A stretch of 64,000 bases of DNA from the NCBI RefSeq assembly GCF_004210295.1, contig NZ_SDAK01000001.1, positions 806,001-870,000 of the forward strand. Reading direction: 5' to 3'. Positions 52,232 to 60,846 of this stretch are shown piece by piece. This DNA comes from Lactococcus sp. S-13. Lineage in GTDB: Bacteria; Bacillota; Bacilli; Lactobacillales; Streptococcaceae. The number at the start of each line of letters is the position of its first letter. Position 1 is the first letter of the stretch. The notes under the pieces are model-generated. The model made no database searches, had not been told where the DNA came from, and saw only the letters and a program-made list of their open reading frames with translations. The position numbers and the translations under genes are program-made.

Positions 52232-52767
52232 TGACTAAAATTACACTAGCGGTAACAGGTTCTATTGCAGCTTATAAGGCTGCGGATTTGATTTCTTTAT
52301 TGACCAAAGAGGGGCATGAGGTGACGGTTTTGATGACGCGCGCAGCGACACAATTTATCACCCCGCTGACTTTACAGGTCTTGTCCCAAAATAAAGTCCA
52401 TATGGACATTATGGATGAAGAACGTCCTGAGGTGGTCAATCATATTGATTTAGCAAAAAATACGGAGCTTTTTTTGGTTGCGCCTGCTACAGCAGATACA
52501 ATCAGTCGCTTGGCCCAAGGGCGCGCGTGTGATATTGTGACGTCAGTGGCTCTTGCTTTAGAGGCGGATGTTCCAAAATACTTGGCACCTGCCATGAATA
52601 CTAAAATGTATCAAAATCCTTTGACTCAAAGAAATATTGAGTTTCTCAAAGAAATAGATTATAATATAATTCAACCTAAAAAATCTTTGTTGGCCTGTGG
52701 GGATTTTGGTGAAGGGGCGCTTGCTGATTTGCCAAATATTATTGAAAATCTTAAAAAATCTTTATAA
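52231..52767 (+). CDS. coaC: Phosphopantothenoylcysteine decarboxylase CoaC
   Basis: Decarboxylates phosphopantothenoylcysteine; FMN-containing HFCD family. The 178-residue protein shows V-T-G-S-I-A-A-Y-K-A, the catalytic His in N-H-I-D-L-A, A-P-A-T-A-D-T-I and P-A-M-N-T-K-M. The ATG at 52231 is used (a TTG at 52228 is in frame). The ECF S component follows after 12 nt. Confidence 0.95.
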   Translation: MTKITLAVTGSIAAYKAADLISLLTKEGHEVTVLMTRAATQFITPLTLQVLSQNKVHMDIMDEERPEVVNHIDLAKNTELFLVAPATADTISRLAQGRACDIVTSVALALEADVPKYLAPAMNTKMYQNPLTQRNIEFLKEIDYNIIQPKKSLLACGDFGEGALADLPNIIENLKKSL

Positions 52768-52779
52768 AATGGAGTTATT

Positions 52780-53370
52780 ATGAAAAAATCGAAAGCATCT
52801 GATGTGGCCATTTTAGCGATTTTTATTGCTATTATGGTTGTCGTGCAGTTATTTAGTCAATTTGTTATCAATGTTTGGCCTTTTCCGGTCAAACCTACTT
52901 TGCTTCATGTTCCTGTCATTATTGGCTCCATCGTTTTAGGCTGGCGCAAGGGGGCATTTTTGGGCTTTATCATGGGTCTGATTTCCTTTGTAAATGCTAC
53001 GATAGTGACAACACCAACAAGCTTTCTTTTTAGTCCTTTTCAACCTGTGCTGGGGACGCAACATGGCTCTGCTTGGGCTTTGATTATTGCTTTTGTGCCT
53101 CGAATTTTGATTGGTATTTTCCCTTATTTTGTTTATAAAGGGATGAAAAATCATTTTGGCGCTGGTCTTGCGGCTTTTGTGGGCACGGCAACCAATACAA
53201 TTCTTGTTTTAAGTGCTATTTTCGTCTTTTTTGGGTCAGTTTTGAACTGGTCGGTGGGCTATCTGCTGAGCGCAATCGTAGCGACTAACTCACTCACAGA
53301 AGTTATCATTGCTGTAGTTTTGACGGCGGCAATTGTCCCCGCTTTAGAAAAAAGTCGAAATCGTTTTTAA
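52780..53370 (+). CDS. ECF transporter S component, probably for pantothenate
   Basis: A 196-residue membrane protein with six hydrophobic segments of the ECF substrate-binding type. Its place directly behind coaB-coaC and the S-component pattern suggest pantothenate (PanT-like), giving vitamin uptake and CoA synthesis in one operon; the substrate is inferred from context. The energising EcfA/T module would be encoded elsewhere. A terminator follows at 53380. Confidence 0.82.
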   Translation: MKKSKASDVAILAIFIAIMVVVQLFSQFVINVWPFPVKPTLLHVPVIIGSIVLGWRKGAFLGFIMGLISFVNATIVTTPTSFLFSPFQPVLGTQHGSAWALIIAFVPRILIGIFPYFVYKGMKNHFGAGLAAFVGTATNTILVLSAIFVFFGSVLNWSVGYLLSAIVATNSLTEVIIAVVLTAAIVPALEKSRNRF

Positions 53371-53379
53371 ATAAAAGTG

Positions 53380-53412
53380 GATAATCTTTTGTATAAGATT
53401 ATCTTTTTTTTT
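53380..53412 (+). terminator. Terminator of the coaBC-S component operon
   Basis: GATAATCTT/AAGATTATC around TTGTAT, then a run of nine T. Confidence 0.92.
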
Positions 53413-53464
53413 GAAAAAGTGTTATAATGTAAGCGTTGATAAAGAAAAAATTAGGAGAGAACTT

Positions 53465-54223
53465 ATGAAAAAAGTATTAAGTTTCGACATTGACAACACG
53501 CTCAATGAACCAAAAATGCCTATCTTTCCAGAGATGGCTGAACTTTTGGCGACTTTGTCTCAAAAATACGTGATTGCTCCAATCTCTGGACAAAAATATG
53601 ACCAATTTTTGATTCAAATCATTAACAATTTGCCTGAAACGGCAAATTTGGAGAATTTCCACTTATTTGTTGCTCAAGGAACTCAATATTATGCTTATAA
53701 AGCTGGAAAATGGGAACAAGTTTTCAACTATGCTTTGACGGATGAGCAAGCGAACGCCATCATGGGCGCGCTTGAAAAAGCAGCTAAAGAACTTGGTCAT
53801 TGGGACGAATCTGTATTGCTTCCTGGTGATGAGATCAATGAAAATCGTGAATCAATGATTGCTTATTCTGCGATTGGTCAAAAAGCTGGTGTTGAAGCGA
53901 AACAAGCTTGGGATCCAGATATGACAAAACGTAATGAGATTGCGAAATTGGCCAGCCAATATGCGCCAGAATACGAGTTTGAAGTAGCTGGTACAACAAC
54001 AATCAACGGATTTGTACCTGGTCAAAATAAAGAGTTTGGTATGAATCACCTCATGGAAGAGTTGAATGTCACAAAAGAAGAAATCCTCTACTTTGGCGAT
54101 ATGACTCAACCTGGTGGAAATGACTACCCTGTTGTTCAAATGGGAATCGAAACAATCACTGTTCGTGATTGGAAAGAAACGGCTGCGATTTTGAAAGCCC
54201 TCATTGCAATGGAAGAAGTCTAA
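53465..54223 (+). CDS. pgmH: Alpha-phosphoglucomutase of HAD type (PgmH)
   Basis: Interconverts alpha-glucose 1-phosphate and glucose 6-phosphate. The 252-residue length and F-D-I-D-N-T-L-N-E-P-K-M (nucleophile Asp plus second Asp) match the lactococcal PgmH, which is related to eukaryotic phosphomannomutases rather than to the usual phosphohexomutase family. C-terminal G-D-x-T-x-P-G-G-N-D binds Mg. The frame opens at 53411, but the ATG at 53465 has TAGGAGAG 8 nt upstream and gives exactly the known protein length. It supplies glucose 1-phosphate for UDP-glucose and wall polymers. Confidence 0.9.
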   Translation: MKKVLSFDIDNTLNEPKMPIFPEMAELLATLSQKYVIAPISGQKYDQFLIQIINNLPETANLENFHLFVAQGTQYYAYKAGKWEQVFNYALTDEQANAIMGALEKAAKELGHWDESVLLPGDEINENRESMIAYSAIGQKAGVEAKQAWDPDMTKRNEIAKLASQYAPEYEFEVAGTTTINGFVPGQNKEFGMNHLMEELNVTKEEILYFGDMTQPGGNDYPVVQMGIETITVRDWKETAAILKALIAMEEV

Positions 54224-54244
54224 TTAACTTACGGCAAAAATTTC

Positions 54245-54287
54245 ATCCCTCCTGTCTTTGGTTTGACAGGGGGTTTGTTTTTTTTTC
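54245..54287 (+). terminator. Terminator of pgmH
   Basis: CCCTCCTGTC pairs with GACAGGGGG around TTTGGTTT, followed by a long T-run. Confidence 0.9.
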
Positions 54288-54301
54288 ATGCTTTAGTCCT
54301 A

Positions 54302-54330
54302 TTGAAATTCAGTGGAAATTTAGGTAAAAT
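54302..54330 (+). promoter_or_regulatory. yidC promoter
   Basis: TTGAAA (54302-54307), 17-nt spacer, TAAAAT (54325-54330). Confidence 0.75.
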
Positions 54331-54367
54331 AGAAAGGTATGTTTTATTTATAGAAAGTGAACTTATC

Positions 54368-55330
54368 TTGAAAAATTTAAAGAAAAAATTATCTTTGGCT
54401 GGTTTAGCTTCAGCAGGACTTCTGTTTTTGTCGGGCTGTGTCAGCACACATATCGTAAACGGGGTGCGCGTTCCTACGGAAGCTGCCAAACATGGCTTAA
54501 CGTATAACACTTTGGTGCGTCCAATGTCTGCCTTTGTTGATTTATTTGCACATAATTTGCATTTGGGCTATGGTTGGGCAATCATTTTAGTCACTTTGAT
54601 TATTCGCTTTGCCATCTTGCCTTTGGGCTTGAATCAAGCTTACAAATCAACTTATATGCAAGAAAAAATGGCTTATTTGGCTCCTGTGCTGGCGCCTTTG
54701 AATGAGCGGGTCAAGAATGCTCAAACGCCAGAAGAACGTATGGCGGCTCAACAAGCGCTCATGGCGGCTCAAAAAGACAATGGCATCAATATGTTGTCTT
54801 CGATTGGTTGCTTGCCAATGCTGATTCAGTGGCCTTTCTTCATCGCTCTTTATAACGCAGCGGCTTACACGACAGGGATTTCAACGGCGACCTTTTATGG
54901 GATTGACCTTGGAAAACCAAGTGTGGTTTTGGTGATTATTTCTGGGGTGCTTTATTTCATCCAAACTTGGATTTCAACTTTGTCAATGACGCCTGAGCAG
55001 AAAAAATCAGGGATGGCCATGTTGATTATGAGTCCAGCGATGATTGTGATTTTCTCATTCATGTCGCCAGCTGGTGTCGCACTCTACTGGGCTGTGGGTG
55101 GTTTCGTGATTGTGATTCAACAAGTCATTATTACCTTTATCATGAAGCCTAAAATGCGTAAACGCATTGACGACGAATTTACCAAAAATCCGCCAAAAAT
55201 CAATAACGAAGGGCTCAAAGATGTGACGCCTACTTCTGTTCAAGAAAATTTCAAAGCGATCACTAGTGAACGCAATGAAAAAGAACGCAAAACTGGCGGT
55301 CGTAACGCTGGTAAGCAAAAACGTAAGTAA
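54368..55330 (+). CDS. yidC: Membrane protein insertase YidC (lipoprotein type)
   Basis: Inserts and folds inner membrane proteins, with or without SecYEG. The protein is about 320 residues: a lipoprotein signal peptide ending L-F-L-S-G-C, five membrane segments with the Oxa1 core (G-W-A-I-I-L-V-T-L-I-I-R-F, conserved Arg in the groove), and a long basic C-terminal tail (R-N-E-K-E-R-K-T-G-G-R) that can contact ribosomes. The long basic tail suggests the YidC2 type. The frame opens at 54263 inside the pgmH terminator; the promoter shows that translation starts later, and the TTG at 54368 gives a proper signal peptide. Confidence 0.88.
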   Translation: MKNLKKKLSLAGLASAGLLFLSGCVSTHIVNGVRVPTEAAKHGLTYNTLVRPMSAFVDLFAHNLHLGYGWAIILVTLIIRFAILPLGLNQAYKSTYMQEKMAYLAPVLAPLNERVKNAQTPEERMAAQQALMAAQKDNGINMLSSIGCLPMLIQWPFFIALYNAAAYTTGISTATFYGIDLGKPSVVLVIISGVLYFIQTWISTLSMTPEQKKSGMAMLIMSPAMIVIFSFMSPAGVALYWAVGGFVIVIQQVIITFIMKPKMRKRIDDEFTKNPPKINNEGLKDVTPTSVQENFKAITSERNEKERKTGGRNAGKQKRK

Positions 55331-55334
55331 TTTA

Positions 55335-55367
55335 AAAACGCCAGATTCAATTGCTGGCGTTTTTTTG
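55335..55367 (+). terminator. Terminator of yidC
   Basis: AAAAACGCCAG pairs with CTGGCGTTTTTTT over a 9-nt loop. Confidence 0.9.
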
Positions 55368-55408
55368 CGAAATTTTACTGACGGATTAGTGGGGCAGCGG
55401 AGAATTTA

Positions 55409-55572
55409 CTGACGCAACTGAGATTTTGGCGGCAGCGACAGAGAAATTGCTGACGCAACTGAGATTCTGGCGGCAGCGACAGAGAAATTGCTGACGCAAC
55501 TGAGATTCTGGCGGCAGCGACAGAAAAATTGCTGACGCAACTGAGATTTTGGCGACAGCGACAGAGAAACTG
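55409..55572. repeat. Tandem array A, four units of 41 bp
   Basis: CTGACGCAACTGAGAT begins at 55409, 55450, 55491 and 55532, a strict 41-bp period, with a fifth partial CTGACGAAA at 55573. Units end in GGCGGCAGCGACAGAGAAA with few mismatches. The unit is related, as reverse complement, to array B at 57631. Confidence 0.95.
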
Positions 55573-55616
55573 CTGACGAAAATGAAATTTTGTTCATCAG
55601 CTGGCTGAATTTGTGC

Positions 55617-55622
55617 TATCAT
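55617..55622 (+). promoter_or_regulatory. Promoter of the Nudix gene (leaderless type)
   Basis: TGC-TATCAT extended -10 (55617-55622) with a TTCATC 18 nt upstream; 6 nt to the ATG at 55629, no Shine-Dalgarno. Confidence 0.5.
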
Positions 55623-55628
55623 TGGTTT

Positions 55629-56075
55629 ATGAAAACTTCGGGTGCTTTTGTCGTCTGCAAAACTCAGCAGGAAAAAATTTTATTGGTCAAACGGCGTGAT
55701 TGGCCCTTGTGGGATTTGCCCGGGGGACGTGTTGAAAAAGGGGAAAATCCTGAGCAGGCTGCTGAGCGTGAGTGTTTAGAGGAGAGCGGTTTTAGGATTC
55801 GGCCTGCTTTTCTTTCTGGAATTTATGTCAACAAAGCGCTTGGTGATGTACAATTTATTTTTGCGGGCGAAATTATTGGAGGCAAGGCGCTTGTTTCAGG
55901 GCCTGAGACGGCAGAGGTTCGATTTTTTAGCGCGAGTGCTTTGCCTTTGTTGATGATTCCTCATCGCTGTAAACAGATTAAAAATCTGCTGGCACAGGGA
56001 AATCTTCCTCCCAAAAAGCCCCTTGAGCTTGAGCTTCGTGATGCTTGGTTGGTTAGATTTTTCAAAAAGCATTAA
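55629..56075 (+). CDS. Nudix hydrolase, candidate leaderless gene
   Basis: A 148-residue Nudix protein; the box G-G-R-V-E-K-G-E-N ... R-E-C-L-E-E-S-G-F covers about residues 36-58. The substrate (a nucleoside diphosphate derivative) is unknown. The frame opens at 55590, but the ATG at 55629 fits the family N-terminus and lies 6 nt after an extended -10, so this mRNA may be leaderless. It stands between the 41-bp tandem array A and a repeat-family terminator. Confidence 0.85.
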   Translation: MKTSGAFVVCKTQQEKILLVKRRDWPLWDLPGGRVEKGENPEQAAERECLEESGFRIRPAFLSGIYVNKALGDVQFIFAGEIIGGKALVSGPETAEVRFFSASALPLLMIPHRCKQIKNLLAQGNLPPKKPLELELRDAWLVRFFKKH

Positions 56076-56112
56076 AAAAATACTGACGAAAATTTCCGTC
56101 AGTATTTTTTCT
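56074..56112. terminator. Repeat-family terminator between Nudix gene and fabI
   Basis: AAAAAAATACTGACG pairs with CGTCAGTATTTTTT; serves both convergent genes. Confidence 0.85.
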
Positions 56113-56117
56113 GTTTT

Positions 56118-56870
56118 TTAAGTCAAATGAACGCCTTTGTCAACATAAACAATGTCGCCAATGACACCTGAGGCAAGTGGGCTAACGAGGAAGGCTGCGG
56201 TTTGTCCGACTTCTTCAATCGTTACACCAACACCGTCAGCTGTACGGCTGTCAGATTCTTTGATCAAATCTTTGTAGCCGGATACACCAGATACAGCAAG
56301 TGTTTTGATGGCACCAGCTGAGATTCCGTTGACGTGAACACCAACGTGAGCCATTTCAGCTGCCAAGTAACGAACAGTCGCTTCAAGGGCCGCTTTAGCA
56401 ATTCCCATCACGTTGTAGTTAGGAATCGCACGAACTGATCCCATGTAAGTCAATGTCACGATACCAGCGCCTTTGTTAAGCAATGGTTTTGCAGCTTTTG
56501 AAACAGCAAGCAAGCTGTATGAAGAGATGTCTTGTGCAAGTGCGTAGCCATCACGTGAAATGTCAGAAACATTTCCGCCAAGTTCTTCTTTTTTCGAATA
56601 AGCCACAGCGTGAACAAGTCCGTCGATTTTGCCAACGCGTGCTTCGATTGTCGCAAACGCACGGCGGATTGATTCATCAGAAACAACGTCACATTCAATG
56701 AGCAAATCTTCTGGTTCAGCCAATTTTGCCAATTGTTTTTCCATACGCTCGTTTTGATAAGTATAAATCAATGTTGCGCCTTGGTCTTTCATCGCTTTTG
56801 CACATCCCCAAGCAATTGATTTATTGTTGGCAACGCCCATAATGACGATTTTTTTACCTTCTAAAAACAT
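56118..56870 (-). CDS. fabI: Enoyl-[acyl-carrier-protein] reductase FabI
   Basis: Last reductive step of each fatty-acid elongation cycle. A 250-residue short-chain dehydrogenase-like enzyme: I-M-G-V-A-N-N-K-S-I-A-W-G at the cofactor site and the Y-x6-K pair typical of FabI (Y-N-V-M-G-I-A-K; Tyr about 156, Lys about 163). Divergent from fabZ; both start regions face the same 200-nt gap with a FabT-like site. This is the triclosan target in organisms that have it. Confidence 0.96.
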   Translation of the reverse strand: MFLEGKKIVIMGVANNKSIAWGCAKAMKDQGATLIYTYQNERMEKQLAKLAEPEDLLIECDVVSDESIRRAFATIEARVGKIDGLVHAVAYSKKEELGGNVSDISRDGYALAQDISSYSLLAVSKAAKPLLNKGAGIVTLTYMGSVRAIPNYNVMGIAKAALEATVRYLAAEMAHVGVHVNGISAGAIKTLAVSGVSGYKDLIKESDSRTADGVGVTIEEVGQTAAFLVSPLASGVIGDIVYVDKGVHLT

Positions 56871-56908
56871 AAATAAAATAAGTCCTTTTCTTTAATTTAA
56901 TAAAAAAG

Positions 56909-56964
56909 TTGACACTTTCACAAGAAATTGGTACTATAATTGTAAAAGGTTTTGTATATCAAAA
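56909..56964 (+). promoter_or_regulatory. fabZ promoter with FabT-like operator
   Basis: TTGACA (56909-56914), 17-nt spacer, TACTAT (56932-56937); downstream TTTTGTATATCAAAA (56950-56964) is nearly palindromic and resembles the FabT box (TTTGA...TCAAA). Repression by FabT at this place would control fabZ. Confidence 0.5.
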
Positions 56965-57078
56965 TACATGATACATAAAATTTTAACTTAAAAATGCTGA
57001 ACTGTCAAGTTAGAATCCAAGACTCACGGATAGCCTCGGCGCTTCAAATGATTTTTGAAAGAAGAAAAGGAACAAAAA

Positions 57079-57534
57079 ATGACTCAAAAATATGCTATGA
57101 CTGCTACTGAGGTGATGGAAGTCATCCCGAACCGCTATCCAATCATGTTTATCGACTATGTTGATGAAATTTCTGAAAATAAAATCTTGGCCACAAAAAA
57201 TGTGACAATTAACGAAGAAGTTTTCAATGGTCATTTTCCCGGAAACCCAACTTTCCCTGGTGTATTGATTTTAGAAGCCCTTGCGCAAGCTGGTTCAATC
57301 TTGATTCTTAAAAAAGAAGAATTTCAAGGTAAAATGGCTTATATCGGTGGAATTGACAAAGCGAAATTCCGTCAAAAAGTCACTCCAGGTGATGTGATGA
57401 AGCTCGAATTTGAAATCACAAAATTCCGTGGTAAAGTCGGAACGGCTGAGGCTGCAGCTTATGTTGATGGCAAAAAAGTAACCACTTGCCAATTCACTTT
57501 CATCGTTGACGAAGCAGCTTCTCAAACAAAATAA
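57079..57534 (+). CDS. fabZ: 3-hydroxyacyl-[ACP] dehydratase FabZ
   Basis: Dehydrates 3-hydroxyacyl-ACP. A 151-residue hot-dog fold protein: catalytic His in G-H-F-P-G-N-P-T-F-P-G-V and Glu in L-I-L-E-A-L-A-Q. Lactococci and enterococci have two FabZ paralogues, and one located next to fabI away from the main fab cluster can also isomerise trans-2 to cis-3 (FabN role); sequence alone does not decide this. The frame is open from 57055; the ATG at 57079 follows AAAAGGAA. FabI and FabZ work in successive steps. Confidence 0.93.
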   Translation: MTQKYAMTATEVMEVIPNRYPIMFIDYVDEISENKILATKNVTINEEVFNGHFPGNPTFPGVLILEALAQAGSILILKKEEFQGKMAYIGGIDKAKFRQKVTPGDVMKLEFEITKFRGKVGTAEAAAYVDGKKVTTCQFTFIVDEAASQTK

Positions 57535-57540
57535 TACAAG

Positions 57541-57590
57541 AAAAATCACTGACGAAAACATTTTTCAAGTTTCGTCAGTGATTTTTTTAT
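57541..57590 (+). terminator. Repeat-family terminator of fabZ
   Basis: AAAAATCACTGACGAAA pairs with TTTCGTCAGTGATTTTT with a 13-nt loop, T7 run after. Confidence 0.85.
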
Positions 57591-57608
57591 TTTTTAAAGT
57601 AAATAAGT

Positions 57609-57746
57609 TACGTCAGCATTTTCTCTAGCACTGACGCCAAAAGTTCAGTTGCGTCAGTATTTTTTCTGTCGCTGACGCCAAAAGTTCAGTTACGTCAGCA
57701 TTTTCTCTGTCGCTGACGCCAAAAGTTCAGTTGCGTCAGTATTTTC
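57609..57746. repeat. Tandem array B, three units of 41 bp
   Basis: CTGACGCCAAAAGTTCAGTT begins at 57631, 57672 and 57713 (41-bp period), each followed by CGTCAG and TTTTCTCTGTCG-type sequence; a partial unit leads in from 57609. About 35 of 41 positions equal the reverse complement of an array A unit. Confidence 0.95.
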
Positions 57747-57761
57747 CCTCGGGCGCCAGTC

Positions 57762-58580
57762 TTATTTATTGTTCTCTTTTGAGAGATCATAGTTTTTTTG
57801 GATATTTTTGGCCATTGTGCCATCTTTCAACTCTGCTTTGATAACGGAATTGATGGTTTTTGTCAATTCTGTTGAGCCTTTGGCCGAGGCAACTGCGTAA
57901 CCATAACTGTCAGCTTTTGGCGTTGTTACCTCCAGTTTAGAAATGGCCAAGTCGGGATTTCCTGCCACATAGGCCTTGGCAATCAAATTTTCAATGACAG
58001 CACCTTGAACCTGTCCGCCCTTGACTTCATTGATTTCATCGCCAATTTGTGGAAGACCAATTTCTGTTGCACCTGTAAATTGGCCGCTGACGATTCCCTC
58101 TTGAACAGAACCTTTTTGTGCTGCAATTTTTTTGCCTTTAAAATCAGACAAAGACGTATATTTATTCAAATCAGATTTTTTGACCACCAAATAATTGCTT
58201 GGTGTATAATAAACCTCAGAAAAATTCACACTTTTTTCACGAGAAGGTTTCTTTGTAATCCCAGAAATTGCAATATCCGCTTTGCCCGAACTCAAACTGG
58301 TCAAAACATTATTAAAATCCATCGCTTCAATCTTGACTTTGACGCCCAACTTCTTACCAATTGCGTTGGCTAAATCAACGTCCGAACCGACCACCGTATT
58401 TTTGCCATTTTTAATCATTTGAAATTCAAAGGGTGGATAATCTGGCGATAAAGCCACCTTCAAAACACCTGCTTTTTTTACTTTATCGACCTGATTTTGC
58501 GCATTTCCGTTGCCACAAGCTGCCAAAGTTGCGACAGCTGCCAAACCAACCAAACCTAAACTCATTTTCTTCACGTTCAT
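57762..58580 (-). CDS. Amino acid ABC transporter substrate-binding lipoprotein (orphan)
   Basis: A 272-residue secreted lipoprotein: signal peptide with L-A-A-C lipobox (Cys about 22), then the periplasmic-binding protein family 3 body (K-V-A-L-S-P-D-Y-P-P-F-E-F, G-S-D-V-D-L-A, D-I-A-I-S-G-I-T). It would bind a polar amino acid. No permease or ATPase gene is adjacent, so it must use components encoded elsewhere or act in a shared system. The start at 58580 has GAGGTG; the frame opening at 58622 gives an unsuitable signal peptide. A strong promoter precedes it. Confidence 0.9.
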   Translation of the reverse strand: MNVKKMSLGLVGLAAVATLAACGNGNAQNQVDKVKKAGVLKVALSPDYPPFEFQMIKNGKNTVVGSDVDLANAIGKKLGVKVKIEAMDFNNVLTSLSSGKADIAISGITKKPSREKSVNFSEVYYTPSNYLVVKKSDLNKYTSLSDFKGKKIAAQKGSVQEGIVSGQFTGATEIGLPQIGDEINEVKGGQVQGAVIENLIAKAYVAGNPDLAISKLEVTTPKADSYGYAVASAKGSTELTKTINSVIKAELKDGTMAKNIQKNYDLSKENNK

Positions 58581-58613
58581 GATTACACCTCTTTTATAAA
58601 TTGAATAAGTATA

Positions 58614-58641
58614 ATTATACACTCTTGTTTTTATTTGTCAA
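58614..58641 (-). promoter_or_regulatory. Promoter of the substrate-binding protein
   Basis: Minus strand TTGACA (58636-58641), 16-nt spacer, TATAAT (58614-58619); near consensus. Confidence 0.8.
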
Positions 58642-58707
58642 GAATTTATTTATATTTATTTAAAAAAGTGCTGTTTTTTTCTAAAAAATGCACTAAAACG
58701 CCTTTTC

Positions 58708-58743
58708 ACAAAATAAAAATTCACTTTGAAGAGTGAATTTTTA
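58708..58743 (-). terminator. Terminator of uvrB
   Basis: AAATAAAAATTCACTT pairs with GAGTGAATTTTTATTT around a short loop (one G-T). Confidence 0.88.
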
Positions 58744-58765
58744 TTTATCTTATTCAATTTTGTTT

Positions 58766-60844
58766 TTAGTCCATCGCGCGTAATTCTAAGACCATGTCCC
58801 GCAATTGAGCTGCACCTTCGAAATCAAGCGCAGCGGCAGCTTGTTGCATTTCTTTCTCCAATTTTGCGACCAATTGTTTGCGTTCTTTTTTATTCATTGC
58901 GCTAGCATCAACTTCTTCCACTTCTCCAGAGTCCGTTTTCTTCGTGATTGCAATCAAATCACGGATTTCCTTCTTAATGGTTTGGGGAATGATGCCGTGT
59001 TTTTCATTATAAGCCTTTTGAATCTCACGTCGGCGGGCTGTTTCATCAATGGCGTGCTTCATCGAGCGCGTAATCTTATATTTTTCGCCCTCGTATTCTG
59101 TATAATAGCCACTATCCAAAATTTCCTTATCCGCAGGGTCATTTTCATCCAGTGCTTTTGCCATATCTGAGTAGAGAATAACGTGTCCTTCAGAGTTCCG
59201 CGCCGCACGACCGATGGTCTGAATCAGCCCGCGCTCATTGCGCAAGAATCCTTCCTTATCCGCATCCAAAATGGCCACCAAAGAGACTTCAGGCACGTCA
59301 ATTCCTTCACGCAGCAGGTTAATTCCGACCAGCACATCAAATACGCCCAACCGCAAATCACGGATGATCTCCGTCCGCTCAAGGGTTTTAATGTCCGAGT
59401 GCATATATTTGACCTTGATGCCCATTTCCTTGAAATAGGCGGTCAAATCTTCGGACATTTTCTTGGTCAAGGTCGTCACAAAGACCCGCTCATTTTTCTC
59501 AGCCCGCTTATTGATTTCACCAACCAAGTCGTCAATTTGTCCCATCATCGGACGGACTTCCACCACAGGATCCAATAGACCTGTCGGACGAATGATTTGC
59601 TCAACAATGGTGTCAGTTTGCTCCATTTCATAGTCGCCAGGTGTTGCTGAAACGTAAATGATCTGGTGGACATGACTTTCAAATTCTTCTCGTTTTAAAG
59701 GACGGTTATCTAGCGCTGAAGGCAAGCGAAAGCCGTAGTTACAGAGCATTTCTTTGCGCGCTCTGTCGCCGTTATACATTCCCTTGACTTGCCCCATGGT
59801 CATGTGGGACTCGTCAATCATAATCATGAAATCATCAGGGAAGAAATCAAGCAGCGTATAAGGTGGCTCCCCCTCAGAACGACCATCCATGTGGCGCGAA
59901 TAGTTTTCGACCCCGTTGCAATAGCCCATCTCACGAAGCATTTCGATGTCGTAGTTGGTGCGTTGTTCCAAGCGCTGTGCTTCAAGGAGTTTGCCTTCTG
60001 AGCGGAAAACTTTCAGCTGTTCTTCAAGTTCTGCCTCGATTTTGGCAATGGATTCTTCCATACGTTCGTCATTGGTCATGAAGTGCGTTGCTGGGAAAAT
60101 GGCCAAATGATCCACTTCGCTTAAAACTTGCCCTGTCAAAACTTCAATTTCACGAATGCGGTCAATTTCATCACCGAAAAATTCTACACGAAAAGCGTGT
60201 TCATCGCGAGAAGCAGGGAAAATTTCCACCACATCGCCCCGTACACGAAAACGCCCGCGCTGAAAGTCAATATCATTGCGCTCAAATTGAATACCGACCA
60301 AATCATTTAATAATTTATCTCGGGAAATTTCTTGACCAGGACGTAGGGAAACGACTGAATCTTGATATTCTTTGGGTGAACCCAAACCGTAAATGCAGGA
60401 AACCGAAGCCACAACAATCACATCATTGCGCTCCAAAAGGCTTGATGTTGCTGAATGGCGCAGTTTATCGATTTCGTCATTGACCGAGCTGTCTTTTTCA
60501 ATATAGGTATCAGAAGACGGCACGTAGGCTTCGGGTTGGTAGTAGTCATAGTAGGACACGAAATACTCAACGGCATTGTTGGGGAAAAATTCCTTGAACT
60601 CGCTGTAAAGCTGACCGGCTAGGGTCTTGTTGTGCGCCATGACGAGGGTGGGCTTTCCTGTGCGGGCGATGACTTGGCTCATGGTGTAGGTTTTCCCTGT
60701 CCCTGTCGCTCCGCGCAAGATTTGGGCTTTTTCACCGTTTTCGATGTTGTCAACCAGCTGCTCAATGGCCTCGCCTTGGTCACCAGCGGGGTCGTATTTG
60801 CTGACTAACTCAAATTTGTTGGTTGTGATTCTTTCTATTGGCAT
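58766..60844 (-). CDS. uvrB: Excinuclease ABC subunit B
   Basis: DNA-damage verification helicase-like subunit of UvrABC. 692 residues, normal length: Walker A G-A-T-G-T-G-K-T (about 41-48), beta-hairpin with [14 protein letters not shown] (Walker B) and a C-terminal UvrC-binding UVR motif (L-E-K-E-M-Q-Q-A-A ... F-E-x-A-A-x-L-R-D). It starts 2 nt after the 211-aa gene upstream, so the two are coupled. Confidence 0.97.
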   Translation of the reverse strand: MPIERITTNKFELVSKYDPAGDQGEAIEQLVDNIENGEKAQILRGATGTGKTYTMSQVIARTGKPTLVMAHNKTLAGQLYSEFKEFFPNNAVEYFVSYYDYYQPEAYVPSSDTYIEKDSSVNDEIDKLRHSATSSLLERNDVIVVASVSCIYGLGSPKEYQDSVVSLRPGQEISRDKLLNDLVGIQFERNDIDFQRGRFRVRGDVVEIFPASRDEHAFRVEFFGDEIDRIREIEVLTGQVLSEVDHLAIFPATHFMTNDERMEESIAKIEAELEEQLKVFRSEGKLLEAQRLEQRTNYDIEMLREMGYCNGVENYSRHMDGRSEGEPPYTLLDFFPDDFMIMIDESHMTMGQVKGMYNGDRARKEMLCNYGFRLPSALDNRPLKREEFESHVHQIIYVSATPGDYEMEQTDTIVEQIIRPTGLLDPVVEVRPMMGQIDDLVGEINKRAEKNERVFVTTLTKKMSEDLTAYFKEMGIKVKYMHSDIKTLERTEIIRDLRLGVFDVLVGINLLREGIDVPEVSLVAILDADKEGFLRNERGLIQTIGRAARNSEGHVILYSDMAKALDENDPADKEILDSGYYTEYEGEKYKITRSMKHAIDETARRREIQKAYNEKHGIIPQTIKKEIRDLIAITKKTDSGEVEEVDASAMNKKERKQLVAKLEKEMQQAAAALDFEGAAQLRDMVLELRAMD

Positions 60845-60846
60845 AG

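Noticed and set aside
54263-54367. Longer yidC start at 54263
   Set aside because: It lies inside the pgmH terminator and upstream of the yidC promoter, and would bury the lipoprotein signal peptide.
55386-55622. Open frames of 63-78 codons with repeated S-V-A-A-A / R-Q-Q-F blocks on the minus strand
   Set aside because: They are by-products of the 41-bp tandem array; 41 is not a multiple of three, so the repeat cycles through all frames without stops. No ribosome-binding site.
55409-57746. CRISPR-like look of the 41-bp arrays
   Set aside because: Units are contiguous with no variable spacers and no cas genes are present.
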